Shown piece after piece: positions 16,761 through 24,901 of a stretch of DNA of 64,000 nt. A model generated the notes under the pieces. It was given only the letters and a program-made list of their open reading frames with translations. It was not told where the DNA came from and searched no databases. Position 1 is the first letter of the stretch. Each line of letters starts with the position of its first letter. The position numbers were made by a program, and so were the translations under genes. Source of the DNA: Lawsonibacter faecis (lineage in GTDB: Bacteria > Bacillota > Clostridia > Oscillospirales > Oscillospiraceae); assembly GCF_014287675.1 (NCBI RefSeq), contig NZ_JACOPQ010000007.1, forward strand, positions 1-64,000. Reading direction: 5' to 3'.

Positions 16761-16844
16761 ATGGACACGACCTTGATGATTGCGGTGGCGGCGGCAATTA
16801 TTGCAATGTTCTTCGGGCAGGAGAAGAAGCCGAAAAGCGAATAA
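16761..16844 (+). CDS. 27-residue small membrane peptide
   Basis: MDTTLMIAVAAAIIAMFFGQ followed by EKKPKSE: one hydrophobic segment with a short basic/charged cytoplasmic tail. GGGAGG lies 9 nt upstream of the ATG. A TATACT -10 lies at 16700-16705, and a strong terminator begins 16 nt after the stop. The compact promoter-RBS-ORF-terminator arrangement supports a real gene. The function is unknown; toxin-like or membrane-accessory peptides have this form. Confidence 0.6.
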   Translation: MDTTLMIAVAAAIIAMFFGQEKKPKSE

Positions 16845-16860
16845 AATTCAAAAAAATGTC

Positions 16861-16895
16861 AGAAGCCCGCCGGTCCTACGGACCGGCGGGCTTCT
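16861..16895. terminator. Convergent terminator
   Basis: Perfect 16-bp stem (16861-16876 / 16880-16895) with a 3-nt loop, serving the small peptide gene (+) and the flavin reductase gene (-). Confidence 0.9.
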
Positions 16896-16915
16896 CTGTA
16901 CTGTCTGGGGAAAGC

Positions 16916-18820
16916 TTACTTCACGTAAGCGGCGGCGGACTCGCCGGCGATCTTACCGAAGACCACGAAGTCGGCAACGGCGTTGCCGCCCAGGCGGTTG
17001 GCGCCGTGAATGCCGCCGGTGACCTCGCCTGCGGCGAAGAGGCCGGGGATGACGGTGCCGTCGGCCTTGAGGACCTCGGCGGCGGTGTTAATCTGGATGC
17101 CGCCCATGGTGTGGTGCACGCCGGGGGCAATCTGGATGGCGTAATAGGGGGCGGTGTCCAGGGGATTGGCGAAGCTGGTGCGCTGATAGTCCTCGTCCAC
17201 GCCCGCGGCCACGGCCGCATTCCACTTGTCCATGGTGGCGGAGAGGGCGTCGCCGGGAACGCCCATCGCCTCGGCCAGGGCCTCATAGGTATCGCCCTGA
17301 ACGGTGTAGCCCTTGGTGATGTAGCCGGCGATGACGCTGGAGGCGTCCACCATCTTCTGGTCCACAATCAGCCAGGCGTTGCCGCCGGTCTGGGCCAGCT
17401 CGGCGGCGGAGACGGCGTCACGGGTGCCGACCTCGTCACAGAAGCGGCTGCCCTCGGCGTTGACGAGGATCGCGCCGTCGCCGCGCAGGCCCTCAGTAAT
17501 GAGGGCGGAGGTCTTCTGCTCCACGGTGGGGTGAATCTGAATCTGGTCCATGTCCACGGTGGCGGCGCCCACCTTCTCGGCCATGGCAATACCGTCGCCG
17601 GTGATGCCGGGGGCGTTGGTGGTGACAAAGCCCTTCAACTCGCTCTTCAGCTCGGCCACCATGTCCAGATTGGCGCCGAAGCCGCCGGAGGCGATGATGA
17701 CCGCGCCGGCATTGACGGTGTAGCCGTCGGCCTTCACGCCCACCGCCTTGCCGCCGTCCATAAGGATCTCGGTGACGGGGGCGTTGAAGATGATCTCCAC
17801 GCCGTTGTCGGCACAGGCGGTCTCCATAATGGGGATGATGTAGGAGCCCACGGAGATGGTCTTGCCGTCCTTCTCGGGGCGGTGGATACGGTTGACGGAC
17901 GCGCCGCCGAAAGCGCCCACATTGTGCAGCTCGGCGCCGATGCCGTCCAGCCAGTCGATGGCGGCGGCGGAGTTCCCGGCCAGGGTCTTCACCAAATCGT
18001 AGTTGTTGAGGTTCTTGCCGCCCACCAGGGTGTCCAGCATGAAGAGCTCAACGGAGTCGAAGTAGCCGGTGGGGTTGGCCTTGTACTCGTCGTACTGGGC
18101 CTGGACGGTGGCGGTCAGCTCGGCGAGTTCGGGGTAGCTCTCAGCCGCTGCGGCCAGGGTCTTCTCCACGCCGGCGGACTGGCCGAACTCGTTGGCGTCC
18201 TGCCATTCGGTCTTGGCGGCGTTCATGCCGCCGGTGGAGCGGACGGAGTTGCCGCCCACCATGGCGGTCTTCTCCAGAATGACGACGCTCTTGCCGGCCT
18301 GGGCGGCGGCGATGCCCGCTGCCATACCCGCGCCGCCGGCGCCCACGACCACCACATCGGCCTCCAGGGTCTGCTCGCCGGCGGGCTCGCTGCCGCCGGT
18401 GGTGATGGGGGCCAGGGCGGCCACATCCACGCCCGCGCTCTCCAGCGCGGCGGTGACGGCGGCGATGATGCCGTCGCTGGCCATGGTGGCGCCGCCGATG
18501 GTATCCACCTGGACGGACTGGGCGTCCACAATGGCGTCGGGCAGGGCGTCCACGGCCTTGGAACCGATGCCGTCGGTCTCGTCGTGCTCGGTGACGACGA
18601 CTTTCTCAATTCTGTCGGCGGAGAGGGTGACCTCTACCTTAATGGGACCGGCATAGCCCTGGCCCTCGCCGGTGTAGGTGCCGGGGGTGAACTTACCCTC
18701 GGCCACGGGGGTGCTCTCGCTGGGGGTGGGGCTGGTGCTGGGCTGCCCGCCGCCGGAGCAGGCGGCCAGGCTGAATACCAGCGCCATGGCAAGCAGCAGT
18801 GCGCTTAGCTTCTTTGTCAT
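16916..18820 (-). CDS. Extracellular FMN-binding/FAD-dependent reductase lipoprotein (fumarate/urocanate reductase-like)
   Basis: 634 residues. The lipoprotein signal ends in LAAC (Cys21), followed by a Ser/Thr/Pro linker. An FMN_bind domain (about 46-128) has the flavinylation motif DTIGGATMAS, whose Thr would carry covalent FMN attached by ApbE. A flavoprotein domain of the FAD_binding_2/flavocytochrome c type starts at ADVVVVGAGGAGMAAGIAAA and ends with GEVTGGIHGANRLGGNAVAD. The family reduces alkenes such as fumarate, urocanate or other acrylates at the cell surface, using electrons from quinols or extracellular electron transfer. Conserved RHEE/R catalytic residues cannot be confirmed by eye, so the substrate is open. 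A 300-bp gap separates it from the divergent pst operon. Confidence 0.92.
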   Translation of the reverse strand: MTKKLSALLLAMALVFSLAACSGGGQPSTSPTPSESTPVAEGKFTPGTYTGEGQGYAGPIKVEVTLSADRIEKVVVTEHDETDGIGSKAVDALPDAIVDAQSVQVDTIGGATMASDGIIAAVTAALESAGVDVAALAPITTGGSEPAGEQTLEADVVVVGAGGAGMAAGIAAAQAGKSVVILEKTAMVGGNSVRSTGGMNAAKTEWQDANEFGQSAGVEKTLAAAAESYPELAELTATVQAQYDEYKANPTGYFDSVELFMLDTLVGGKNLNNYDLVKTLAGNSAAAIDWLDGIGAELHNVGAFGGASVNRIHRPEKDGKTISVGSYIIPIMETACADNGVEIIFNAPVTEILMDGGKAVGVKADGYTVNAGAVIIASGGFGANLDMVAELKSELKGFVTTNAPGITGDGIAMAEKVGAATVDMDQIQIHPTVEQKTSALITEGLRGDGAILVNAEGSRFCDEVGTRDAVSAAELAQTGGNAWLIVDQKMVDASSVIAGYITKGYTVQGDTYEALAEAMGVPGDALSATMDKWNAAVAAGVDEDYQRTSFANPLDTAPYYAIQIAPGVHHTMGGIQINTAAEVLKADGTVIPGLFAAGEVTGGIHGANRLGGNAVADFVVFGKIAGESAAAYVK

Positions 18821-19014
18821 TGCATCAGTCTCTCCTTATTTTACTAATTTGTGTACGAAAAGACGATAAGACCGCCCTAACGCGCCACTATTTATACCAT
18901 AAGGAATACTAAAAAGCAACATATTTCGTCAACAAATTAACAAGTTTATTGTAAATGAATAAAACCACACAGGACTTTCTATGTAAAATGGGCAACCTAT
19001 GGACACAGACCATC

Positions 19015-19069
19015 TTTACACAGACTTTACAATGCTCTGTGAGACAACTTTACAATGGGCCGATATACT
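19015..19069 (+). promoter_or_regulatory. Candidate Pho box and promoter of the pst operon
   Basis: TTTACA occurs at 19015-19020 and 19026-19031 (11-bp period, the spacing of PhoP direct repeats) and again at 19049-19054. GAGACA (19041-19046), a 17-bp spacer and TATACT (19064-19069) form a promoter with a poor -35, as expected for an activated promoter. The regulator is probably the response regulator at 24146. The rest of 18821-19014 is AT-rich and without a gene. Confidence 0.7.
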
Positions 19070-19126
19070 GAATACTGTTACAGGACCCAAGTGAATGATA
19101 AATCGATTGATTGGAGCGAAACAAGA

Positions 19127-19996
19127 ATGAAGAAGGTATCTGCACTGATTCTCTCGCTGGCCCTCTGCGTGGGCCTGCTGGCCGGCTGCGGCGCCCCCGC
19201 CGCCACCCAGAGCCCCTCCCAGTCCCCCGCCGGTTCCCCGGCCGGCGGGAGCGCCGCCCTCACCGGCAAGGTGGTCACCAACGGCTCCACCTCTATGGAG
19301 AAGGTCATCGGCGCCCTCATTGAGCAGTTCAAAACCGTGCAGCCCGGCGTCACCGTCACCTACGACCCCACCGGCTCCGGCACCGGCGTGGAGGCCGCCA
19401 AGAACGGCACCGCCGACATTGGCCTGGCCTCCCGCGCACTGAAGGATGCCGAGAAGGATGGCGGCCTCACCGAAACCGTCATCGCTAAGGACGGCATCGC
19501 CATCGTGGTCAATCCCGCCAATGGCGTGGAGGACCTGACCGTGGAGCAGATTGCCCGGATCGCCAGGGGCGAGATCGCCAACTGGAGCGAGGTCGGCGGC
19601 GGCGACGCCGAGATCGCCTTCATCGGCCGGGAGGCCGGTTCCGGGACCCGCGGCGCCTTTGAGGAGATTACCGAGACCGCGGACGTGTGCGTTTACAGCC
19701 AGGAGCTCACCTCCACCGGCGCGGTCGTCACCGCCGTCGCCACCACCCCCGGCGCCATCGGCTACGTCTCCCTCTCCTCCGTGGACGACACTGTGAAAGC
19801 GCTGAAGGTGGCGGGCGTGGCTCCCAGTGAGGCCACCGTCCTGGACGGGACCTACGCCATCCAGCGGCCCTTCGTCTTCGCCACCAAGACCGACGAACCT
19901 CTCAGCGAGGCCGCCCAGGCGTTCTACGACTTCGCCATGGACAGCGCCAACGCCGAGCTCTACGCCGCCGCCGGCGTGGTGCCCGCCGCGAATTAA
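19127..19996 (+). CDS. pstS: Phosphate ABC transporter substrate-binding lipoprotein PstS
   Basis: 289 residues from ATG 19127 (MKK..., the natural signal-peptide start). The lipobox is LLAGC, followed by a Pro/Ser/Ala linker. The mature protein begins TGKVVTNGSTSMEKVIGALI and has GSGTGVEAAKNGTADIGLASR and FIGREAGSGTRGAFEEI, the phosphate-contact loops of PBP-like PstS proteins. It captures inorganic phosphate outside the cell and delivers it to PstCA. It is the first gene of pstSCAB-phoU and sits behind the Pho box. Confidence 0.96.
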   Translation: MKKVSALILSLALCVGLLAGCGAPAATQSPSQSPAGSPAGGSAALTGKVVTNGSTSMEKVIGALIEQFKTVQPGVTVTYDPTGSGTGVEAAKNGTADIGLASRALKDAEKDGGLTETVIAKDGIAIVVNPANGVEDLTVEQIARIARGEIANWSEVGGGDAEIAFIGREAGSGTRGAFEEITETADVCVYSQELTSTGAVVTAVATTPGAIGYVSLSSVDDTVKALKVAGVAPSEATVLDGTYAIQRPFVFATKTDEPLSEAAQAFYDFAMDSANAELYAAAGVVPAAN

Positions 19997-20148
19997 ATCG
20001 CAGCCCTCCCTCTGACGGCGACGCTCCCGCTCCGGCCTTCAAGCCGGGGCGGGGGCCTGCACCGTTTTCTCCCGCTTCATCGATTACCCCCGATGACCGC
20101 CCCTTTACCTGACAATCCTCCACACTTCTTGAGAAAGGTGATACGCCT

Positions 20149-21075
20149 ATGACGACCAATACCCCACAGGCGGCCCAGGCGAACAGCCCCCTGGTAAAAA
20201 AAAGAGGACTGCGGGAACTGCTGGAGCGGGGGATGAACGTCCTCTTCTTCCTGTGCGGACTGGTGGCGGTGGCCTTTGTGCTGTTCATCACCGTGTACCT
20301 CATTATCTCCGGCCTGCCCGCCATTCAGGAGATCGGCCTCAAGGACTTCCTCTTCGGCACCAAGTGGGCCTCCACGGCCAAGGAGCCGGAGTTCGGCATC
20401 CTCCCCTTCATTCTGACCTCTGTTTACGGCACCGCAGGGGCTATGTTTTTCGGCGTGCCCATCGGTTTCCTCACCGCCGTCTTCCTGGCCAAGCTGGCCC
20501 ACCCCAGGGTGGCGGCGGTCATTCGCACGGCGGTGGACCTGCTGGCGGGCATCCCGTCGGTGGTGTACGGACTCATCGGCATGACGGTGCTGGTGCCCGC
20601 CATCCGGGTGGCCTTCGGCCTCTCCTCGGGCGCCACCCTTTTCGCCGCCATGATTGTGCTGGCGGTGATGATTCTCCCCTCCATCATCAGCGTGTCTGAG
20701 ACCGCACTCAAGGCGGTGCCAAAGGAGTACGAGGAGGCTTCCCTGGCCCTGGGAGCCACCGAGATTGAGACCTACTTCCGCGTAAGCGTCCCTGCGGCCT
20801 CCAGCGGCATCGCCGCCGCGGTGGTGCTGGGCATCGGCCGGGCCATCGGCGAGGCCATGGCCATCATGATGGTGGCGGGCAACGTGCCCAATATGCCCTC
20901 CCTCTTCAAGAGCGTGCGCTTTCTCACCACCGCCATCGCCTCCGAGATGTCCTATGCGTCCTACGGCTCCCTCCAGCGAAATGCCCTCTTCTCCATCGCA
21001 TTGGTGCTCTTCCTGTTCATCATGCTCATCAATGTGCTGCTCAATACCCTCCTTAAAAGGAAGAAAAACAAATAG
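20149..21075 (+). CDS. pstC: Phosphate ABC transporter permease PstC
   Basis: 308 residues with six hydrophobic segments and the binding-protein-dependent transport fold. The EAA loop (PKEYEEASLALGATEIETYF, about residues 190-209) contacts PstB, and GIGRAIGEAMAIMMVAGN follows. It forms the inner-membrane channel with PstA. The start follows AAAGGTGAT. The 152-bp gap after pstS contains GC-rich inverted sequence but no terminator, consistent with higher expression of the binding protein. Confidence 0.96.
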   Translation: MTTNTPQAAQANSPLVKKRGLRELLERGMNVLFFLCGLVAVAFVLFITVYLIISGLPAIQEIGLKDFLFGTKWASTAKEPEFGILPFILTSVYGTAGAMFFGVPIGFLTAVFLAKLAHPRVAAVIRTAVDLLAGIPSVVYGLIGMTVLVPAIRVAFGLSSGATLFAAMIVLAVMILPSIISVSETALKAVPKEYEEASLALGATEIETYFRVSVPAASSGIAAAVVLGIGRAIGEAMAIMMVAGNVPNMPSLFKSVRFLTTAIASEMSYASYGSLQRNALFSIALVLFLFIMLINVLLNTLLKRKKNK

Positions 21076-21102
21076 TACTTTGGACAAAGGAATGGTATAC
21101 TG

Positions 21103-21957
21103 ATGCAAATGGAACGTCGCTCGGCCCGGCGTGTGCTGTACGACCGGGTGCTGCGGGGACTGCTCTACTTCTCCGCCTTTCTCACCTGCGCGCTGCTGGT
21201 GGTGCTGATCGGGTATATCTTCTACCGGGGCCTGCCCAACGTCACCTGGGAGCTGCTCTCCACCGAGCCCAGCGTACTGCGGGACGTGATCGGTATTCTT
21301 CCCAATATCATCAACACCCTGGCGCTGATCTTCGGCACCCTTCTCATCGTCCTGCCCCTGGGCGTGGGCGCGGCCATCTACCTTAACGAGTATGCCAGGA
21401 GCCGGCGGATGGTGGAGATCATCGAGTTCGCCACCGAGACCCTCACCGGCATCCCCTCCATCCTCTTCGGTCTGGTGGGCATGCTCTTCTTCTGCCAGGT
21501 TCTGGGCTGGGGCAGCTCCATCCGGGCCGGCATCCTGACCCTGGTCATCATGATTCTGCCCACCATCGTCCGCACCACCCAGGAGAGCCTGAAGACCGTC
21601 CCGGCGTCCTACCGGGAGGCGGCCCTGGGACTGGGCAGCGGCAAGTGGCGCATGGTGCGCACGGTGGTCATCCCCAGCTCCATCGACGGCATCGTCACCG
21701 GCTGCATCCTCTCCATCGGCCGGATTGTGGGCGAGTCCGCCGCCCTGCTCTTTACGGCGGGCAGCGCGTCCATTCTGGTGGGGAACCTCTCCGACCTGCT
21801 GGGGAACTCCGGCGGCAGCCTGACCGTGGCCCTCTACATGTACTCCATGGAGCGGGGCAAGATTGAGGTGGGCTTCGCCATCGCCGCCATCCTGATGGTC
21901 CTGACCCTGCTCATCAACCTGGCCGCCAAGTGGCTGGGTAAAAAGCTTAAAAAGTAG
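21103..21957 (+). CDS. pstA: Phosphate ABC transporter permease PstA
   Basis: 284 residues with six membrane segments. The EAA-type loop is VPASYREAALGLGSGKWRMV (about 167-186), followed by GCILSIGRIVGESAALLFTAG. It pairs with PstC. The start lies 27 bp after pstC; ATG at 21103 or 21109, with AAAGGA upstream. A GGGGGCGGCC palindrome follows before pstB. Confidence 0.95.
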   Translation: MQMERRSARRVLYDRVLRGLLYFSAFLTCALLVVLIGYIFYRGLPNVTWELLSTEPSVLRDVIGILPNIINTLALIFGTLLIVLPLGVGAAIYLNEYARSRRMVEIIEFATETLTGIPSILFGLVGMLFFCQVLGWGSSIRAGILTLVIMILPTIVRTTQESLKTVPASYREAALGLGSGKWRMVRTVVIPSSIDGIVTGCILSIGRIVGESAALLFTAGSASILVGNLSDLLGNSGGSLTVALYMYSMERGKIEVGFAIAAILMVLTLLINLAAKWLGKKLKK

Positions 21958-22038
21958 GGGGCGGCCTCCGCCCCGCGTATGCTATCAGAACGCAGGGGGT
22001 GGCCTCCGTGCCGCCCCGTTGGATAAAGGAGAGTTCCT

Positions 22039-22800
22039 ATGGACGCTCGGCCCATTATCGCCGCCCGGGACCTGAACCTGTGGTACGGCGCGGCGCAGGC
22101 CCTGTACAGTGTGGATATGGATATCCCCGAAAAGCAGGTCACCGCCCTCATCGGCCCCTCCGGCTGCGGCAAATCCACCTTTCTCAAGACCCTGGACCGG
22201 ATGAACGATCTGGTACCCGGCATCAAAATCACCGGCAGTGTCCAGTACCGGGGCACCGAGATTTACGACAGCAAGGTGGACGTGACCTGGCTGCGCAAGC
22301 AGATCGGCATGGTCTTCCAGAAGCCCAACCCCTTCCCCATGAGCATCTACGACAACATTGCCTACGGCCCCCGGACCCACGGCGTGCGCAGCAAGAGCAG
22401 GCTGGACGACGTTGTGGAGAAGTCTCTCCGGGGGGCGGCCATCTGGGACGAGGTGAAGGACCGGCTCAAGAAGTCCGCCCTCTCCCTCTCCGGCGGACAG
22501 CAGCAGCGGGTGTGCATCGCTAGGGCCCTGGCGGTGGAGCCGGATATTCTGCTGATGGACGAGGCTACCTCGGCTCTGGACCCCATCTCCACCAGCAAGA
22601 TTGAAGACCTGATCGCGGACCTCAAGAAGGACTATACCATCGTCATCGTCACCCACAATATGCAGCAGGCCACCCGGGTCAGCGACAAGTGCGCCTTCTT
22701 TCTCCTGGGCCGGCTTATTGAATTCGGCGACACCACCGAGCTGTTCAGCGTGCCCAGGGACAAGCGCACAGAGGACTACATCACCGGACGGTTTGGGTAA
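22039..22800 (+). CDS. pstB: Phosphate ABC transporter ATPase PstB
   Basis: 253 residues, the usual length. It has Walker [19 protein letters not shown] (about 39-56), ABC signature [15 protein letters not shown] (about 151-165), Walker [15 protein letters not shown] and the switch His in VTHNMQQA. It couples ATP hydrolysis to phosphate uptake through PstCA. The start follows AAAGGAGA. Its last 12 codons, stop and about 60 bp of trailer (22761-22860) recur twice downstream with a 208-bp period, interleaved with a structured repeat. Confidence 0.97.
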   Translation: MDARPIIAARDLNLWYGAAQALYSVDMDIPEKQVTALIGPSGCGKSTFLKTLDRMNDLVPGIKITGSVQYRGTEIYDSKVDVTWLRKQIGMVFQKPNPFPMSIYDNIAYGPRTHGVRSKSRLDDVVEKSLRGAAIWDEVKDRLKKSALSLSGGQQQRVCIARALAVEPDILLMDEATSALDPISTSKIEDLIADLKKDYTIVIVTHNMQQATRVSDKCAFFLLGRLIEFGDTTELFSVPRDKRTEDYITGRFG

Positions 22801-23275
22801 ACGGTGTGTGGAACATCATGCAGCGGCCGGGCCCGCTTGTCCCTGCCGCGCCGGGCGGCGCGAGACAAGCGTTTTGGCTTCGCCAAAACCTTGATGCCGG
22901 GGCAAGTAAATTGCCCCGTGCAGATAAAAAGGAGCCGGGGTCCCACCGGGGCCTGACCCGGTGGGGAGCAAGCGCACGGAGGACTACATCACCGGACGGT
23001 TTGGGTAAACGGTGTGTGGAACATCACGCAGCGGCCGGGCCCGCTTGTCCCTGCCGCGCCGGGCGGCGCGAGACAAGCGTTTTGGCTTCGCCAAAACCTT
23101 GATGCCGGGGCAATTTACTTGCCCCGTGCAGATAAAAAGGAGCCGGGGTCCCACCGGGACCTGACCCGGTGGGGAGCAAGCGCACGGAGGACTACATCAC
23201 CGGACGGTTTGGGTAAACGGAGCGTGGAACATCACGCAGTGGCCGGGCCGCTTGTCCCTGCCGCGCCGGGCGGCG
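22755..23275 (+). repeat. Tandem structured repeats at the pstB 3' end (three gene-end copies, two cores, period 208 bp)
   Basis: The pstB tail (22761-22860) is repeated at 22969-23068 and 23177-23275. Between copies lie about 108-bp elements with stem GTTTTGGC/GCCAAAAC, then the core CCTTGATGCC-hairpin-GTGCAGAT (22889-22925 and 23097-23133), then a GGGTCCCACC-type hairpin. CAGGGACAAGCG in pstB (22755-22766) is reverse-complemented after the stop at 22834-22845, and each extra copy starts inside that arm. The two core hairpins are exact inversions of each other. Copies differ at several bases, so the array is not an assembly collapse artefact of identical units. No gene lies in 22801-23369. 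Confidence 0.88.
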
Positions 23276-23369
23276 CTCATGGTTTCGCCGGTGAAACTGA
23301 TTACCCCTGCATAACCCAGCGGAGCGGGGCGCGCCCCGCAGCCCTGACCTGACAGAAGGAGGCAAAAAT

Positions 23370-24014
23370 ATGCGCAAGACTTTTGATGCTGAGCTCCAGG
23401 AGCTCAACGCGGAGATGATAGACATGGCCGCCGCTGCGGAGGACGTGATCGACGTGGTCACGGCGTCCCTCTCGGCCTCGGACCGGGACGCGGCCAAGGC
23501 GGCCATCGATATGACCCGCAGCATGGACCAGATGGAGCGTGACATTGAAAACCGCTGTCTGCGGCTGCTGCTGCAGCAGCAGCCGGTGGCCCGGGACCTG
23601 CGGACGATCTCGGCGGCGCTGAAGATGGTGACCGACCTCCAGCGCATCGGCGACCAATGCGCCAATATTGCGGAGATATCCCTCCTGCTGGACAGCCAGA
23701 CGGGCAGCCAGGCCATGAAGGATATCCGCGCCATGAGCCAGAAGGCGGGGGTCATGGTAAAACGGGCGATTTTTGCCTACGCCAACCGGGACACCGGGGC
23801 CGCCCACGCGGTGGTGGACCTGGACGACGAGGTGGACAGGCTGTTCAGCGCGGTTAAGGGCGAGCTGGTGGAGCTGATAGTCCAGAACCGGGAGGAGGCC
23901 GACCAGGCCATCGATCTCATCATTATTGCCAAGTATCTGGAGCGCATCGCCGACCACGCGGTCAATATCGCCCAGTGGGCCATCTACTGTGTGACGGGCG
24001 AGCTGGTGGGATAA
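23370..24014 (+). CDS. phoU: Phosphate signaling protein PhoU
   Basis: 214 residues, all-helical, with two PhoU three-helix repeats. Metal-binding acidic motifs lie around DMAAAAEDVIDVV (N-terminal) and DLDDEVDRLFSAV (C-terminal repeat). DLQRIGDQCANIAEI and YLERIADHAVNIAQWAIY are the family hallmarks. PhoU links the Pst transporter to the PhoR-type kinase and represses the regulon when phosphate is plentiful. The start follows AGGAGG. It is separated from pstB by the 569-bp repeat array, so operon continuity must pass through those hairpins. Confidence 0.96.
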   Translation: MRKTFDAELQELNAEMIDMAAAAEDVIDVVTASLSASDRDAAKAAIDMTRSMDQMERDIENRCLRLLLQQQPVARDLRTISAALKMVTDLQRIGDQCANIAEISLLLDSQTGSQAMKDIRAMSQKAGVMVKRAIFAYANRDTGAAHAVVDLDDEVDRLFSAVKGELVELIVQNREEADQAIDLIIIAKYLERIADHAVNIAQWAIYCVTGELVG

Positions 24015-24145
24015 AAATAAAAGAGAAAAGGGAAAAGGCCAGTGCCCGGAGCCGGCGGTATGGGCTGGGATTGCTTTTGCAGGGCGCATAGGGGAAAGCT
24101 GAGTCCCGAAGGCTTTTTTACGGTTCTTTTACTCGGAGGTTTACC

Positions 24146-24817
24146 ATGCCGCAGTCGATTCTGGTCGTCGAGGACGACGAGAGCATCCGTGAGATGCTGC
24201 GCTATTATTTTAAATCTGTGGGCTACGAGGTCCGCTCCTATGAGTCGGGGGAGGCCATGTTCCAGGGGGAGGAGGGGCAGGGCTGTCCCGTGCTGTGCAT
24301 CCTGGACATCATGCTCCCCGGCATGGACGGGCTGGAAATTCTGCGCCGTCTGCGCACCGACCGGGACCGGAGCAAGGTGCCTGTCATCCTGCTCACCGCC
24401 CGTACGGCGGAGATGGACCGGGTGGCCGGCCTGGAGGCCGGGGCGGACGACTACGTGGTGAAGCCCTTCGGCATCATGGAGCTCCAGGCTCGGGTCAAGG
24501 CGGTTCTCCGCCGGACCCAGCGGGAGGGGGAGAGCCGGCTCATCCACTACGAGGACCTGGAGATCGACCCCGCCGCCCGGGTGGTCCGCAGGGCGGGGGC
24601 GGCCGTGGAGCTCACCTTCAAGGAGTTCGAGCTCCTCAAGCTCCTGGCCTCCCACCGGGGCGTGGCCCTCACCCGGGACGAGATCCTCCAGTCGGTCTGG
24701 GACTACGACTACACCGGCGAGACCCGCACGGTGGATATGCACGTCAAGACCCTCCGTCAGAAGCTGGGGGAGGAGTACATCACCACCGTCCGCGGGGTGG
24801 GATATAAGATGAGCTGA
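24146..24817 (+). CDS. OmpR/PhoB-family response regulator of the phosphate regulon
   Basis: 223 residues. The receiver domain (1-120) has the acidic pocket EDDES, phospho-acceptor Asp in CILDIMLPGMDG (about residue 53), and Lys in VVKPFG. The C-terminal winged helix (about 128-223) ends with VDMHVKTLRQKLGEEYITTVRGVGYKM, typical of PhoB/PhoP. The genomic position after phoU and before a PAS-type histidine kinase indicates control of the pst operon through the repeats at 19015-19054. It starts at ATG after CTCGGAGG. Confidence 0.93.
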   Translation: MPQSILVVEDDESIREMLRYYFKSVGYEVRSYESGEAMFQGEEGQGCPVLCILDIMLPGMDGLEILRRLRTDRDRSKVPVILLTARTAEMDRVAGLEAGADDYVVKPFGIMELQARVKAVLRRTQREGESRLIHYEDLEIDPAARVVRRAGAAVELTFKEFELLKLLASHRGVALTRDEILQSVWDYDYTGETRTVDMHVKTLRQKLGEEYITTVRGVGYKMS

Positions 24818-24901
24818 GAAGAAAGAGGCGTGATCGGTCTGGATATCCGCCCGTTCACTCTGCCTTTTATCGTCTTTCTTTAAGCTAGGTTGGGGGTAAC
24901 T

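Noticed and set aside
22806..23352. Repetitive open frames within the pstB trailer (98 and 112 codons)
   Set aside because: They are by-products of the 208-bp repeat unit, since 208 is not a multiple of 3 and the frame changes from copy to copy. No ribosome binding site.
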